DNA of 64,000 nucleotides from Sciurus carolinensis (GCF_902686445.1 NC_062232.1:77083440-77147439), one strand, 5' to 3'. Shown: positions 1 through 11,471, counted from the first letter of the stretch. Program-made: numbers and translations. The notes: generated from the sequence alone by a model not told the origin.

Positions 1-420
1 TCTTGGAATCTGGGTGTACAACAAGCTATCTTTTCAATGGCAAGTGTATGATAATCTGTTGACCTTACCATAACTGACTAATTAAAAACAAAATCCTTAC
101 ATTTTAAAAGAATATGCTATGCTCAGTACTACAGGTGGAGATTCAGGAGGATTTTTTAAAGAATGAAGCCTTGCAACAACAGGTATACAATGCTAACCTA
201 ACACTGATGGTTAATCAAACCATAAAAGAAAATATCCCCCAACAGTTGGATAATAAGAATTGGATAAAATAACAATGGAGTATATCTGAGGTCACTTTAC
301 GATACAGAGATTCTCAGGTACGCCTAAAAGGAAGATCAGAAGCCAAGAGTACAGCAGAGAGTGATAGAATAGTCTCTGTTTTATCATATCAAATATTCAT
401 AATAGCTAAATAATTACAAA
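1..420. other. AT-rich sequence, unassigned
   Basis: I see no open frame or repeat that I can name here. It is probably old diverged transposon sequence or single-copy intergenic DNA. Confidence 0.4.
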
Positions 421-422
421 TG

Positions 423-490
423 TGGGGTTGGAAGTATAGCTTAGAGGCATAGTGGAAACTAGGTGCTAGGTTCAATCTCTAGCATCACAA
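423..490 (+). mobile_element. degenerate ID-type SINE
   Basis: The stretch reads as a decayed tRNA-derived SINE head. It has a GGGGTTGGAAGTATAGCTTA box A-like region and a GGTTCAATCTCTAGCA box B-like region, compared with GGGGCTGGGGATATAGCTCA and GGTTCAATCCCCAGCA in the intact copy at 1546. There is no long A-tail, so the copy is old. Confidence 0.6.
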
Positions 491-504
491 AAGGAAATCA
501 CAAT

Positions 505-600
505 CAGTCAAAATGTCCTTTGACTTGTGAATGGTTAAACAAAATGTGGTGCATCTCTATAATGGAATACAAGTCTACAATAAGAAAGAGAAGAATAGTG
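505..600 (+). mobile_element. possible L1 ORF2 3'-end fragment
   Basis: The words GTGAATGG, GTGGTGCATCTCTATAATGG and AATACAAGTC resemble the conserved L1 ORF2 tail that is intact at 24,570-24,620 (GAATGGATAAAGAAACTGTGG then ACAATGGAATA). The similarity is weak and short. Confidence 0.35.
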
Positions 601-977
601 ACAAAGACAGTGTAACAGTTCCAATTTCCCTTGATCCTTAGTAACATGTTATTGTTCATCTTTTTTATTAAAGCCAACCAGTAGATGTTAAGTGCTATCT
701 CATTCTTTTATTATTTGCATTTCCTTAATGACTAATGATGTTAAGTATCTTTTCAGCTTCTTATTGACATATGCATATCATTTTCAAATAAAAGTATATT
801 AACAATTGCTCATGTTTATTTCTTTTTTTAACTTAGTTAATTATTCATGTTTAATATGCTTTATTATTGAGTTGTAAGAATTCCTTGTATAGTAGGGATA
901 TTAGTTCTTATTGGATAGAAGACTGAAAATATTTTCTTTCATTTTGTCCATTGCTTTATCACCTCCTTCATAGTATC

Positions 978-1465
978 TGTAATGACTAATTTTATGTGTT
1001 AACTTGACTGAGCCACAGGATGCCTGAATATTTATTCAAGCATTATTCTGAATGTTTCTCAGAATCTTTTTGCATAAGAGTAACACTTAAATTGGTATAC
1101 TGAGTAAAGCAGATCATCTTCCCTAATGTGGATGGACTTCATCCAAGCAGTTGAAGGCTTGAATAAAACAAAGTCTAGTCCCTCCCCCAAGTAAGGGACA
1201 ATCCTTAATAATGGATGATCTTAGAACTGGTACAACAATTTTTTCTTGTTTTTGAATCTGATCTGATAAGTTCTTCATGGGTCTTGAGCTTGTCAATCTT
1301 TATAATGGAACTACACTGTAACCTATCCTAGGTCTCCAGCTCACCAGCTCACCCTGCAGAACTTGGGAATTGCTAGCCTCCATAATAATAGAGCTAGTTC
1401 TTGAAAATAAATAATAAACAGTATTATATTGGTTTTTGTTTCTCAAGGTAACCCTGACTAATACA
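978..1465 (+). mobile_element. ERVL-type (MLT2-like) solo LTR
   Basis: The element starts TGTAATGACTAATTTTATG and ends CTGACTAATACA, so it has TG...CA termini. It contains words typical of ERVL LTRs: GTTAACTTGACTG near the start, GAGTAAAGCAGATCATC, and TAATGTGGATGGACTTCATC. AATAAA motifs lie about 50 bp before the end (GAAAATAAATAATAAACAG), in the position of an LTR polyadenylation signal. The sequence on both sides is the same minus-strand L1. No clear 5-bp target duplication survives at these ends. AATGAC occurs at 981-986 and 1465-1470, which would fit slightly different boundaries. Confidence 0.65.
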
Positions 1466-1545
1466 ATGACCTTTGAAGCATAAAAGATTTTTCAAATTTT
1501 GTTGAAGTCTAATGCTTCTATTTTCCTTTGAAGAATGTGCCTTAG

Positions 1546-1645
1546 GGGCTGGGGATATAGCTCAGTTGGTAGAGTGCTTGCCTTGCATGCACAAGACCCT
1601 GGGTTCAATCCCCAGCACTGCAAAAAAAAAAAAAAAAAAAAAAGT
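1546..1645 (+). mobile_element. ID SINE with intact target-site duplication
   Basis: This is a tRNA-derived ID element with box A (TAGCTCAGTTGGTAGAG) and box B (GGTTCAATCCC), ending in an A23 tail. It is flanked by a perfect 15-bp duplication, AAGAATGTGCCTTAG, at 1531-1545 and 1646-1660. The perfect duplication and tail indicate a recent L1-mediated insertion. Box A and B resemble an RNA polymerase III promoter, but this is a SINE and not a tRNA gene. Confidence 0.95.
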
Positions 1646-2069
1646 AAGAATGTGCCTTAGGTGTCATATCTAAAAAATCTGTTGCTTCATACCTGTCTAT
1701 AAAGATGTACCTCTATATTTCCTTTTTGATTTTTAGCTCATAAATTCAGGTCTTTGAGACATTGCGAGTTGAGTTGATTTCTTTTTTTGTAAAAGAGGTA
1801 AGCTAGAGATCCATATTCATCGTATCACATGTGTATATTCAATCATTCAAGCATCATTGGTTAGTCCCTGTTTACCTATTAAATCTAGAAAAATTTGTCA
1901 AAACCCAATTCTCTATAGATATGTAGATTAATACTTGATTCCTGATTCTGTACCCTGGACCTATTTATCTATGCATATGCCAGTGCCACATATTCTTGAT
2001 TGTTGTCACTTTGTGGTAAATTTTTAAATGGGGATGTGAGAATCTTTTAACATTCTCCTTTTTCAATAG

Positions 2070-2168
2070 TTTTTTTTTTTTTTTTTTTTTGTGGTGCTGG
2101 GGATTGGAACCCAGGGCCTTGTGCTTGTGAGGCAAGCACTCTACCAACTGAGCTATATCCCTAGCCCC
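2070..2168 (-). mobile_element. ID SINE, minus strand, intact target-site duplication
   Basis: The T-tract (about 22 T) followed by GTGGTGCTGGGGATTGGAAC and ending GCTATATCCCTAGCCCC is the reverse complement of an ID SINE. A perfect 15-bp duplication, CTCCTTTTTCAATAG, flanks it at 2055-2069 and 2169-2183. It sits inside the old minus-strand L1. Confidence 0.95.
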
Positions 2169-3417
2169 CTCCTTTTTCAATAGTTATAGATACTCTGTGC
2201 TTTTTCATATTAATTTTAAGATCAGCTTGGTAATTTATGCAAAACTCAGCTAGAATTTTGAAATGGATCACACACTTGAGGAGTGTTGCTTTTTAATAAC
2301 AAATGGGTTATCCTTCAATTTATTTATATTGTTATGACTTTTGTAGCTTTCAGTATACAACTCTTGTACTTTTCATAAAATTTGAAAGCATTTTATTATT
2401 TTTTATTCCATTATACATTGAATTACTTATTTTAATCCTGTATTGTTTACTACTAGTGTACAGATAATAATTATTTTATCTTGATTTTATATTATAAAAC
2501 CTTGCTAAACCCATTATTATCTCTATTGTAATTATTTTTTGTATTGCTTAGGCTATTCTATATAAAAGATCTTGGTGTCTGCAAATAGAGATAGTTGTCT
2601 CTCCCTTTGTGATCTGGATAACTATTTTTTTTTCTCAAATTTCCTTACTAGAATTTCCAATACAATATAGAACAGAAACGATGAGAGTGGGTATCATTTT
2701 ATTATTCTTAAGAGAGAAACTTTCGGTCTTTCACCATTAAGTATAATGTTCATTGTGGGGTTTTCATAGATGTCCTTTATCAAGTTGAGGCAGTTTCCAT
2801 CTATTCTTAGTGTCTTAAGTGTTAATATCATTGAGTGTTGAATTTTGTTAAATTTTTTTTGCCTGTATTGAGATGATCAGGTGAGGTTTTCCTTTTATTC
2901 TACCAATGTTATATTACTTTAATCAGTTTTCATGTTTTGAGGCAATCTTGCACTCCTAGGAATAATCCATTTTCACAGATCATCTTTTTTTATGTTGCTA
3001 GTTTTATATATTTGCTTGCATTTCATTACAAATATTTTATCCAGGTTCATAAAGAATAATAATTTGTAGTTTTCTTCTGAGGCTTTGTCTGATTTTTGTT
3101 TCAGTTTAATACTGGCCTCATAAATGCATTGAGGAATGTTTCTTCCTATTTTGTGGTGATATGATTGGTATTCATACTTTTGCATGTTTTCTGTTGTTTT
3201 AGAATTCACTATTCTGAGCTTTTTGTTTCCTTGGTTTTCTAGAATGTATTTTTTGGATTAATAATTTAGTGTCTTTACTTATACATCAGGTACGTGTTCC
3301 AATTTTTTTCCCTCATTTTCAGCAACGTGTTTTTTGTGGAAATTTGTCTAATGCATCTAATTTAACCAGTATCCAGGGATAAAATTAATTATAGTAGATC
3401 CTTAAAATATTCCTTTC

Positions 3418-3641
3418 TTTTTTTTTTTTTTTTTTTTTTGTGGTACTGGGAGTTGAACCCATTGCCTCACACATGCTGGGCAAATGCTTCACCACTGAGC
3501 TCCATCCCCAGCCTTTTTTTTTTTTTTTTTTTCTATTTTTTAGTTTGAGACAGGGTCTTGCTAAATTTCTGAGGTTGGCCTGGAACTTGTAATCTTCCTG
3601 CCTCAGCCTCGTGAGTCACTGGGATTACAGGCATATGCCAC
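3418..3641 (-). mobile_element. B1-dID dimeric SINE, minus strand
   Basis: On the minus strand this reads as a B1/7SL-like monomer (GCCTGTAATCCCAGTGACTC-type head, here diverged) joined by an A-rich linker to an ID/tRNA-like monomer and an A-tail. On the plus strand the order is T-tract, ID complement ending ATCCCCAGCC, second T-tract, then B1 complement with GAGACAGGGTCTTGCTAAAT and GGGATTACAGGCATATGCCA. TTCCTTTC at 3410-3417 and 3642-3649 is a candidate target duplication. Confidence 0.9.
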
Positions 3642-3956
3642 TTCCTTTCCTTTCTTTGAGGTCTATGATAATGTCTTGCAATTCTTATTTTAGTAATTTG
3701 AGTATTCTCTTTTTTCACTTGGCCAATTTACCTAAAAATTTATCAGGTTTTTTTTTATTTAATTTTCACTGAAAAACACTTTTGATACAACTGATTTTTC
3801 TGTTCCCTATTTCATTAAACTATGACCTAATGTGAAACGTTATGAAAATGTGCATCATTCCTTTTCCCCTTTCCCATAGCTCCTGGTCACCCACATTCTA
3901 CTCTTCTCTTCGGTTTCTATGAACTTGAGTATTTTGGAAGACTCATATAACTGGGA

Positions 3957-4125
3957 TTTTTTTTTTTTTTTGTAACAGGGATTGAACCCAAGGGTTCAGT
4001 TTAAACACTGAATCACATCCCCAGTCTTTTTATATTTCATTTTGAGACAGGGTCTCACTAAGTTACTTAGGGTCTCAATAAATTTCTGAGGCCGATCTTG
4101 AACTTGCAATCCTCCTACCTCAACC
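3957..4125 (-). mobile_element. B1-dID SINE, minus strand, truncated
   Basis: The T-tract is followed by an ID complement (GGGATTGAACCCAAGGGTTC ... ATCCCCAGTC) and a B1 complement with GAGACAGGGTCTCACTAAGT. The outer end of the B1 monomer is missing. Confidence 0.85.
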
Positions 4126-4601
4126 AGGAATTTGCCAAATTTTTGTAAAGAGCCATACAATAATATTTAGGGTGAAATGCACTTTCTTGATGATTAGGGG
4201 TGTTGAACAATTTTTCATGTACACAGTGGTTATTTTTTGTCGTTTTTGAACAAATGTCTATTCAAGTCCTGTGACTATTTTTAATCAGTTTACTGCTTGT
4301 TTAATTTTTTACTATTGATTGGTACAAGTTCCATACATTTTAGAAATAAACCCAATGTCATATATATATATTTTGCAAATATTGTGCTTCACCATCAATT
4401 ACCTTTTCATCCAATTGTTTTCTTTGCCTTGTGGAAGCTTTTTAGTGTCATGTACTACCAATGGTGTATTTGTGCTTTTGGTGTCATATCCAATAAATCA
4501 TACCAAAATAAATGTCATGAAGTTTTCCTCTGTGTTTTCTTCTAGAAGTTTTATCATTTCAGGTTTTATATTTAAATCTTTTATTCACTGAAATTCATCT
4601 C

Positions 4602-4731
4602 CAGACCTTTTTTATTTTTTATTTTGAAATTGGGTCTCACTAAGTTGCTGCAGCTGGCCTCAAATTTGCAATGATCCTGCTTTTCAGTCCCATGAGCTAC
4701 TGGGATTATAGGCATGTATCACTGTGCCTGG
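4602..4731 (-). mobile_element. B1-like half of a B1-dID, minus strand
   Basis: The words GGGTCTCACTAAGTTGCTGC, GCTACTGGGATTATAGGCAT and CACTGTGCCTGG match the complement of the B1 monomer. The ID half is almost absent, with only CCAGACC remaining. Confidence 0.8.
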
Positions 4732-6198
4732 TGTGTTATTTTTGTGTATGGTGTAAGAAAAGGATTTGATGTCATTTTTGTGTGTGGATATATAATTTTC
4801 CCATCACCATTTCTTGAAGTTAGTATTCTTTCCTCATTATGTATTTATGGAACCCTTGCAAAAGACTGGTTGACTTTATATTTGTGGTTTAATTTCTGGG
4901 GTCCAAATTTTGTTCCATTAGTCTATATGTGTCTTTATGCTAATGCCATGCTTAATTAATGTAGCTTTAGGTCACATTTGAATTCAAGAAGTGTGATACC
5001 CAAAGCTTTTTTCTTCTTCTCAAAATTAATTGGGCTATTCAGGATATTTTGTGGCTCCATGTGAATTTTAGAATTGTTTCTTTTATTTGTATAAAATTTA
5101 CTAAGGGGTTTTGAGAGAGTTTGTATTGAATCTCTTGATTGATTTTGGTTGTATTGACATTTTAAAAACATTAAGTCTTCCATTAAAAAGTGAAATACAA
5201 AAAATCATAAGAAATCTCTACGAATAATTATAAAACAAAAATTGGATTGTCTAGAAGAAATGGATAAATTAATAAACACATATAATTTATCAATATCAAA
5301 TAATGAAGAAATATAAAATCTGAACAGACTAATAATGCATAAAAAGATTGAATAACTAATTAAATGTCTCCCATTAAGAAAAAACCCAGGATCTAATGGC
5401 TTCACTGCTCAATTACACCAAATATTAAATAAAACAAAAACCATTCCTTCAAAAAGCTTCCAAAAATTGAAAGGAATGTATACTTCCAACCAGGCTAGCA
5501 TCACCCTGATACTAAAGCCAGACAAGAAAAGAAATTTATTGGATGATATCTCTGATTAACCTAAATATAAAAGTTCTCAGTAAAATACTTGTAAAATTAA
5601 TTTAATGGTATATTAAAATAATCACTTACCATGATCAAGTGGGGATTTATCCCTGAAATGAAATGATGGTTAATCACAAGCAAACCTATAAATGTGAATA
5701 ATACATTAATTGAAGGAAATGAAGAAGAAAACCCAACCATCTTCTTAGAGGCAAAAAATAAATAAATAAAAGCATGTAAGTTGCTGTTGCTATGGTTTGG
5801 GGAGTGGCATTTAAACTCATATTTTTATTAATACACTATGATGTTGATAAACCATACCTGTATGTTCAAATGGTCAGGAGATGTTGGTCAGGCTTCACTG
5901 CCAGAGGGAGCACTTGAGAAATAAATGAATGGCCTAAAAAAAATCTTTTCATGTTTTATAAAATCTCTTAACAGATTTGTCATTAACCTCAATGTGGTAA
6001 AAGCCACACAGTGAGAACCCAATAGCTAACATTATATTCAACAGTTAAGAGATGAAAGCTTTTCTTCTATTATCAGAAACAAGTCAAGGATGCCCACTCA
6101 CTTCTTCTAGTAAATACTCTACTGGAAGTCCTTAACAGAGCAATAAGGCAAGAAAAATAAATAAAACGTGTTTGAACATAAAGAAAAAATTTAAATTC

Positions 6199-6200
6199 TT

Positions 6201-6249
<49 letters not shown>
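6199..6249. repeat. (TC)n(TA)n compound microsatellite
   Basis: A pure TC run changes directly to a pure TA run inside the ancient L1. Such runs are commonly length-polymorphic. Confidence 0.97.
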
Positions 6250-7240
6250 GCATACATACACATATATAATGCATATATATATAAAATCTAAAAAAAGACC
6301 AAAATATGCTAAGCTAATGAATATTGTAAAGTTTTGAAAATTACATAATCAATACACAAAAATAAGTAGCTCATTTATACACTAACACTGAACTATCTGA
6401 AAAGTAAATGAAGAAATGATTCCCTTTACAACAGCTACATCAAAACTAAAATATTTAGAAATAAGGTAAGCTGTAGAAGTGAAAGATCTATAGATTGAAA
6501 ATCGCAAGAATTTGATTAATAAAATTTAAAACAAATAAATGCAAAGATATTGCATATTCATTGTATGGAAGAATAATATTATTAAAATGAATCTATATTA
6601 TACAAAGTTATATACAGATTCAATGCAATTCTTATCAAAACTTTTAAGTCATTTTTCACAGAAATAGAAAAAAATCCTAAAATTCATATGTAACCACAAA
6701 AATCTGAATAGCCAAGGGAATCTTTAACAAAATAAGCTGAAGGCATCACACTACCCCACTTCAAAGTATATAACAAAGCTATAGTAATTAAAACAACATA
6801 GTACTAGTGTAAAATACACATTGATCAGTGGAACAGAATAAGGACTCCCCCAAAACCTCGTACAGTTATGTTCAACTAATTTTTGACAAAGAATTCACCA
6901 TGGCAAAAGGATAATATTTTAAATAAAGTTGTTGAGGAAACTGGGTATCAACATGAAGAAGAATTTGGACCCACATCTCACACCATATATGAAAATTTAC
7001 TCAAAATGGATTAAAGACTGAAAGAATACCTCAAACTGCAAAATTATTAAGAGAAAACAAAGGGAGAAAACATATACAACATTGATAAGTGCAATGATTT
7101 CTTGGGTTTGACTCCAAAAGCTCAGATAACAAAAGCAAAAATAGAAAAAATGGGATTATGTCAAACCAACAAGCTTCAGCACAGCAAAGGAAATAAAAGT
7201 GAAGAGGCAGCCTACGCAACAGGAAAAAGATGTATATCTG

Positions 7241-7640
7241 ATAGTGGTTTTCTCTGGCTGGAATGTTTGCCCCCTCCACAAATCATGTTGAAATTAAATT
7301 GCTATTATAACAATATTAAGAGTTGGGACCTTTAAGAGGTGGTCAGGCTTTCTACATCTCACTCTCATGAATGGTATTGCTATTATTATGAAAGGGCTTA
7401 TGAGGCCCCTTCCTGCTCCCTTTTGTCCTTCTCCCTTTTGCCACAGGACAATGCATTAAGAAAGTCCTTGCCAGATGCTGGTCCCTTGATCCTGGATTTT
7501 CTAGCCTCCAGAGCTATGGACGAACTAAGTTTGGCTGATTATAAATTAGTCTCAGATATCCTGTTACAGCTGCACAAAATGAACTTAGACAAAACGTTGA
7601 TTTGCAAGAAGCCAAGTGTTGATTTAATAAATACCTGAGA
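7241..7640 (+). mobile_element. 5' LTR of a MaLR provirus
   Basis: The words GGAATGTTTGCCCCCTCCAC, GGGACCTTTAAGAGGTGGTC and CTCTCATGAATGG match the MST/MLT1-like MaLR LTR pattern. The 3' part has CCAGATGCTGGTCCCTTGAT and TCCAGAGC, as in MaLR LTR ends. The partner LTR lies at 10,848-11,402 in the same orientation. This is a dead ancient element. Confidence 0.75.
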
Positions 7641-9292
7641 ATTCTGAAGTAACTTTGGAACTGGGTAGAGGCTGGGACAGCTTTGAAGCGAACGCTGGTG
7701 ATGGACAGGCCCCAAATGGCTATAGTTAGGCCCCCTAGCCAAGGCATCTGGTGGACTACGTTATATTTTTAGTATGTAACCAAGGCCTTGAGATTGACTA
7801 TGAGATCACCCAACCATGACCCACTGTATCTAGAAGGTGGATTATGTTATGATTAGTGTATAATCAAGGTCATAAACATTTGCTTGTGAGCATGTGCCTG
7901 TTAGGGGACATATAGATGAGGATGGCGGGAACATGAGGTTAAGAGAATAATTCTATAAAGCGGGCCCACTGGGCTGACCCCTACATATTTTCTTTGAAAA
8001 AAAAACAATTTGCCTGCAGCCCCTCCTGGACCAAATGGGCAGGATATGTCACATTCCTCAGCAAACCAAGGTAGGGGCAAAGAGCAGGCAATTAGTGTAG
8101 GTAATGAATAATGGGGGTAGAGAGGAGGATGAGGACTGGTTATCAAAAAAAGAATAATGGGTTGCTAACAGTCAACCTCCATGCTCCTGTCCTTGGTCAT
8201 ATATATGGTGAAGGACGAGGACACAATAATTAAACAGTGTAGATGTTCAGAGACGGATTTGCTGAGTGTGAGGATGAACGATGCCTACCCTACTTAGACT
8301 TACCTAGCGCTCTTACTCAGGCATTGGAGATCAAGCTCTGAAGGCACGGATCTAATTTTATTTAGGGTTGCACAGGACATATATAGGCACATTATCCAAT
8401 CAGGTTAACACACTTGTTAAAGTATAACAGAGTCAGTCTATAGGTGAACTATATGTCGAGGGTCCAGGTAGTGTAAACAAACCAAGCATGCCTAAGCAAT
8501 TCTGCCCAGCAACAGGTCTGAGACAAAGGACTGGGGGAATGGCAAGCTCCTGCACACAGCATGAGGCAAGGCAGTGCTGGCGAGCTCACATTACAGTTTT
8601 CTGGGATGCTTGACAGAAGGAGGCCTCCCCTCACCTCCTAACTCAGCTGCAGCAACTGCTAAGACCTTCATTCCATGGCGAGACTTTACCATTACCTCAG
8701 TTTCTCTGTCCAGATTATTTGGCTTACTTAGACCATGGTGTCAGTGACTGCTGTCAGAAAAGCTTGAGGAATGTTCCCTACAAAAGAGGAGGGTTCTGGG
8801 GTCTGTAAAAAAGCAAGATGCACCCCTTTGCATAGGCTTTCAGCTCTGAGGTCCCCTTCTCTTTGGAGAAGTCTGTCTCCATCACTTTCCTAAATAAAAC
8901 GTGCTCTCTATACTTGCCTTGGTATCTCTAGGGTGTTTAATCTTCAACACTGGGGGACAAGAACCTGTTCCCAATTTGCACCAGACCAGTGTCATGCCCA
9001 CTTATGTAACCTGTTGGCAATGTACCTTCTTTGTTTGGCCTGCATATAAAAAGAAGTCCGATGGAAAGGACTTGGGGACAAAATGGAACTGGATAGGGGC
9101 TGAAGCTGAAGCTGGAGGCTGAAGGTTGTTTTCTCCTCTGAATAAAGCATGTCTACTATCTCAACTGAATCTTGTATCTTCTTACACCTTGTATCGTCAT
9201 CTGAATCTGTTTCCTGCATCTGAGCCTCATGTTCCATCTGACAACCGGAAAAAGCTTTATTGCCATAAATGGAGCAATCAGGGTGATACTGA

Positions 9293-9326
<34 letters not shown>

Positions 9327-10847
9327 GATGGGGAGTCTGAAGATTCTTCAAGATTACTTAAGTAGTTATAATCAGAATAATCAGAATGTTGGAGGAAATC
9401 TGAATGGTAAAGATATGTCTAATTAAGTCTTAGAAATGAGAAGCAAGACACTGGAAATATGAGTAAAGGTCATTCTTACTATAAAGTGGCAAAAAAAAAT
9501 GTGACTGTCCATGTCCGTGCCTGAGGCTTTATGAAATTAAAAAGCAATGAACTAAGGTGTCATGGAAATAAATATCTAAGCAGTGAGGTATTCAGGGTGA
9601 TTCTTGGCTTCTGTTAACTGAGTATAGTAAGGGCAAAAACAGATAAATTATTCCAAAACAGAATTTATGACAAAAAGGGAACCAGAACATAAGGATTTGA
9701 AGGATTTTCACTGTGAGAATGTAGTAGAGAATAAAGGAGCATTTTCAGGAGAAGCAAAAAAAGGGTGTGGCTAACTTCTCATTTGATATGAATTTAGGCA
9801 TAAATAGAACTAAGCCAACAGCTAGTCATCAGGATAATGGGAAAATGACTCTGAATGCAATTTGCAAATTAATGTTGCTTCCCCACCAATCACAGAATCA
9901 GAGTGCCAAGGCTTAGGGGAAGAAAATGTCAAAAGAGAGGTATAGGGAAACTTGAGAAGTTTAGGAGTGGCTGCCTGGTGCTACTTTGAGTTTCCTTGCA
10001 TTCTGGCATAACACTCCTTGACTGCCATAGCCATGGCTCAAGTAGGGCTGGGTGCAGTTTAATGTTTCACTCTGGAAGGAGCAAGCCATAAACTCTGACA
10101 GCACTCAGGTGGAGCAAATTCTGTAGTGACAAGGAAGCCTAGAGCTGTGTGGTCATGGCTTTAGCCATTCAAATTTCAAAGGATGTTATAGACACCTGGG
10201 GGCCTTGGCAATGATAGTCATGGAGTTGAACTCCTGAAGGGAACCCTCACTAGGTTAGTGCCCCATGTAACTGTGGAGTTGGAGTCACACTGTTTCCACT
10301 AGGTCTAGTGGATCTGTGAAGTTAAGGTCATCCCTGAGACTTCAGAATTGTTGAGCTACTCATGTGTGAAGCCAGCCTGAGAGAACTGGGCTTTATGAGC
10401 TGAGCTCTACAAAGGCATAGGGCAGAGCTGTCTGAGGCCTTGGGACCCCCACCCTGACCCCAGTGTATCTGGATGCAGAGCACAGACTCAAAGAAGATAG
10501 TTTTCAATTCTTGCAATTGGATTTTAGACTTGCTTGGAAACTGTTACTGCTTTCTTCTTTCCTACTTCCCCTTTAGAATGGGAACGTCTATTCTATGCCT
10601 GTTCCACCACTGTATTTTGCCAACATGTAACTCATTTTGATTTCACGGGTTCAAAACTAAAGAGAAATTTGTGACAGGATAAGTAATGCCTCAAGACTTA
10701 CTCAATTTGATTAGAAGGAAATTTCAAATTTTGGACTTTTGAGTTAATGCTATAATGAGTTGAGACTTGGGGCTTTTTAGGATGGAATGGATATATCTTT
10801 CATGAGAGAATGACATGAGTATTTGAGAACCAGAAGTAGAATGCTGT
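7641..10847 (+). mobile_element. MaLR internal region, decayed
   Basis: Just after the 5' LTR, AACTTTGGAACTGGGTAGAG is the typical start of THE1/MST-type internal sequence. The segment 10,500-10,847 (TTTTAGACTTGCTTGG, then GGACTTTTGAGTTAATGCTA and a purine-rich AACCAGAAGTAGAATG before the 3' LTR) matches its 3' end. There is no coding frame, since MaLR internals are known as non-coding or gag-derived relics. A foreign block interrupts it at about 7700-9323. Confidence 0.7.
7700..9323 (+). mobile_element. unclassified insertion with LTR-like end and A29 tail
   Basis: This 1.6-kb block breaks the MaLR internal region and ends in a run of 29 A (9295-9323), as retroposed sequences do. It contains AATAAA at about 8893-8898 followed by GTGCTCTCTATACTTGCC and CTTCAACACTGGGGGACAAG. 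This resembles the R/U5 end of an LTR followed by a possible primer-binding site. A second AATAAA lies near 9141. The start of the block carries a diverged direct repeat (GGTGGACTACGTTATATTTT near 7751, GGTGGATTATGTTATGATTA near 7836). No open frame beyond small spurious ones is present. It could be a retroposed retroviral transcript or several stacked insertions, and I cannot name the family. Confidence 0.4.
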
Positions 10848-11402
10848 GGTTCAAATGATGGTGCCCTCTACAACTCATGTCCAAATTTAACTGCCTTTGT
10901 AACAGCATTAAGAGGTGAGACCTTTGGGCATGGTGGCCCATGTCTGTAATCCCAGTGACTCAGGAGGCTGAGGCAAGAAGATTGCAAATTCCAAGCCAGT
11001 CTCAGCAACTTAGCAAGGCCCTAAGCAACTTATGAAGATCCTGTCTCAAAATAAAAACTAAAAAAGCTAGAGATGTAGCTCAGTGGTAAAGTACCCCAGA
11101 TAATATCCCCAGTGCAAAAAAAAAAAAAAAAAAGTGGTACCTTTAAGAGGAGATTGGGTAATTGGGCTGGAGGTTATCTGTCTTCATAGGTGAAATCAGT
11201 GCCATTTGAAAAAGACGAGTTCGGCCCTCTCTTGCATTCTCTTGCCCTTCTGCCTTTTGCTATGGAATGTATCAAGTAGGCCCTTACCAGATGCTGGGCC
11301 CTTCATTTTGGAATTTCTGGCCTCCAGAACTACAACCATATATATTTCTGTTCTTTACAAATTACCTAGTCTCTGGTATTCTTTCACAACAGCAAAAAAA
11401 TA
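10848..11402 (+). mobile_element. 3' LTR of the MaLR provirus, SINE-interrupted
   Basis: The LTR begins TGCTGTGGTTCAAATGATGG, directly after the purine-rich end of the internal region. It continues with TTAAGAGGTGAGACCTTTGG, is interrupted by a B1-dID, and resumes with GGTACCTTTAAGAGGAGATT. The end has CTTACCAGATGCTGGGCCCT, TCCAGAACTACAACC, TTCTTTACAAATTACCTAGT and ACAACAGCAAAAAAATACTA, which are typical MaLR 3'-end words. The ancient L1 resumes at 11,403. Confidence 0.8.
10926..11134 (+). mobile_element. B1-dID dimeric SINE
   Basis: This is the clearest view of the dimer. The B1 monomer has CATGGTGGCCCATGTCTGTA and GAGGCTGAGGCAAGAAGATT. The linker is CTCAAAATAAAAACTAAAAA. The ID monomer is AGCTAGAGATGTAGCTCAGT with its box B partly deleted, followed by an A19 tail. 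It is inserted in the 3' LTR of the MaLR provirus, whose ACCTTTRRG motif recurs on both sides. Confidence 0.95.
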
Positions 11403-11471
11403 CTAAGTCAAAGTTAATATCCAAAATATATAAGGAACTCCAACAAATCAATAGCATGGAAACAAATAACC

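Larger units (their letters stand above)
662..3755 (-). mobile_element. old L1 ORF2 remnant, minus strand, interrupted
   Basis: Read on the plus strand, the sequence follows the reverse complement of L1 ORF2 from the C-terminal region through the reverse transcriptase to the endonuclease-RT linker. Landmarks are the TATCTCATTCTTTTATTATT segment near 690, the AAATCTGTTGCTTC segment near 1675 and RT-region text at 2640-3200. The frame is destroyed throughout. The copy is interrupted by an ERVL-type LTR (978-1465), ID SINEs (1546-1645 and 2070-2168) and a B1-dID (3418-3641), and the L1 alignment resumes on the far side of each one. The old host L1 therefore predates all of them. The 5' part (5' UTR, ORF1 and most of the endonuclease) is missing. 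Confidence 0.8.
3757..5183 (-). mobile_element. old L1 3' UTR and ORF2 remnant, minus strand
   Basis: From 3757 the plus strand reads as the complement of an L1 3' UTR (TTTCCCATAGCTCCTGGTCA, then TTTCTATGAACTTGAGTATT), followed by ORF2 complement through about 5183. It is broken by SINE pieces at 3958-4125 and 4602-4731. At 5184 the sequence changes abruptly to plus-strand L1 ORF2 from an upstream part of the gene. The frames are decayed. Confidence 0.7.

Noticed and set aside
1546..1645. tRNA gene suggested by box A/box B motifs and a tRNA-like head
   Set aside because: The sequence has an A-tail and a 15-bp target duplication and many relatives in the window, so it is an ID SINE. No complete acceptor stem was seen.
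1531..2183. CRISPR-like direct repeats
   Set aside because: The short perfect repeats are target-site duplications of SINEs in a mammalian genome.
8992..9351. 119-codon minus-strand frame near the A29 tract
   Set aside because: Part of it is a poly-Phe run created by reading the A-tract on the other strand.
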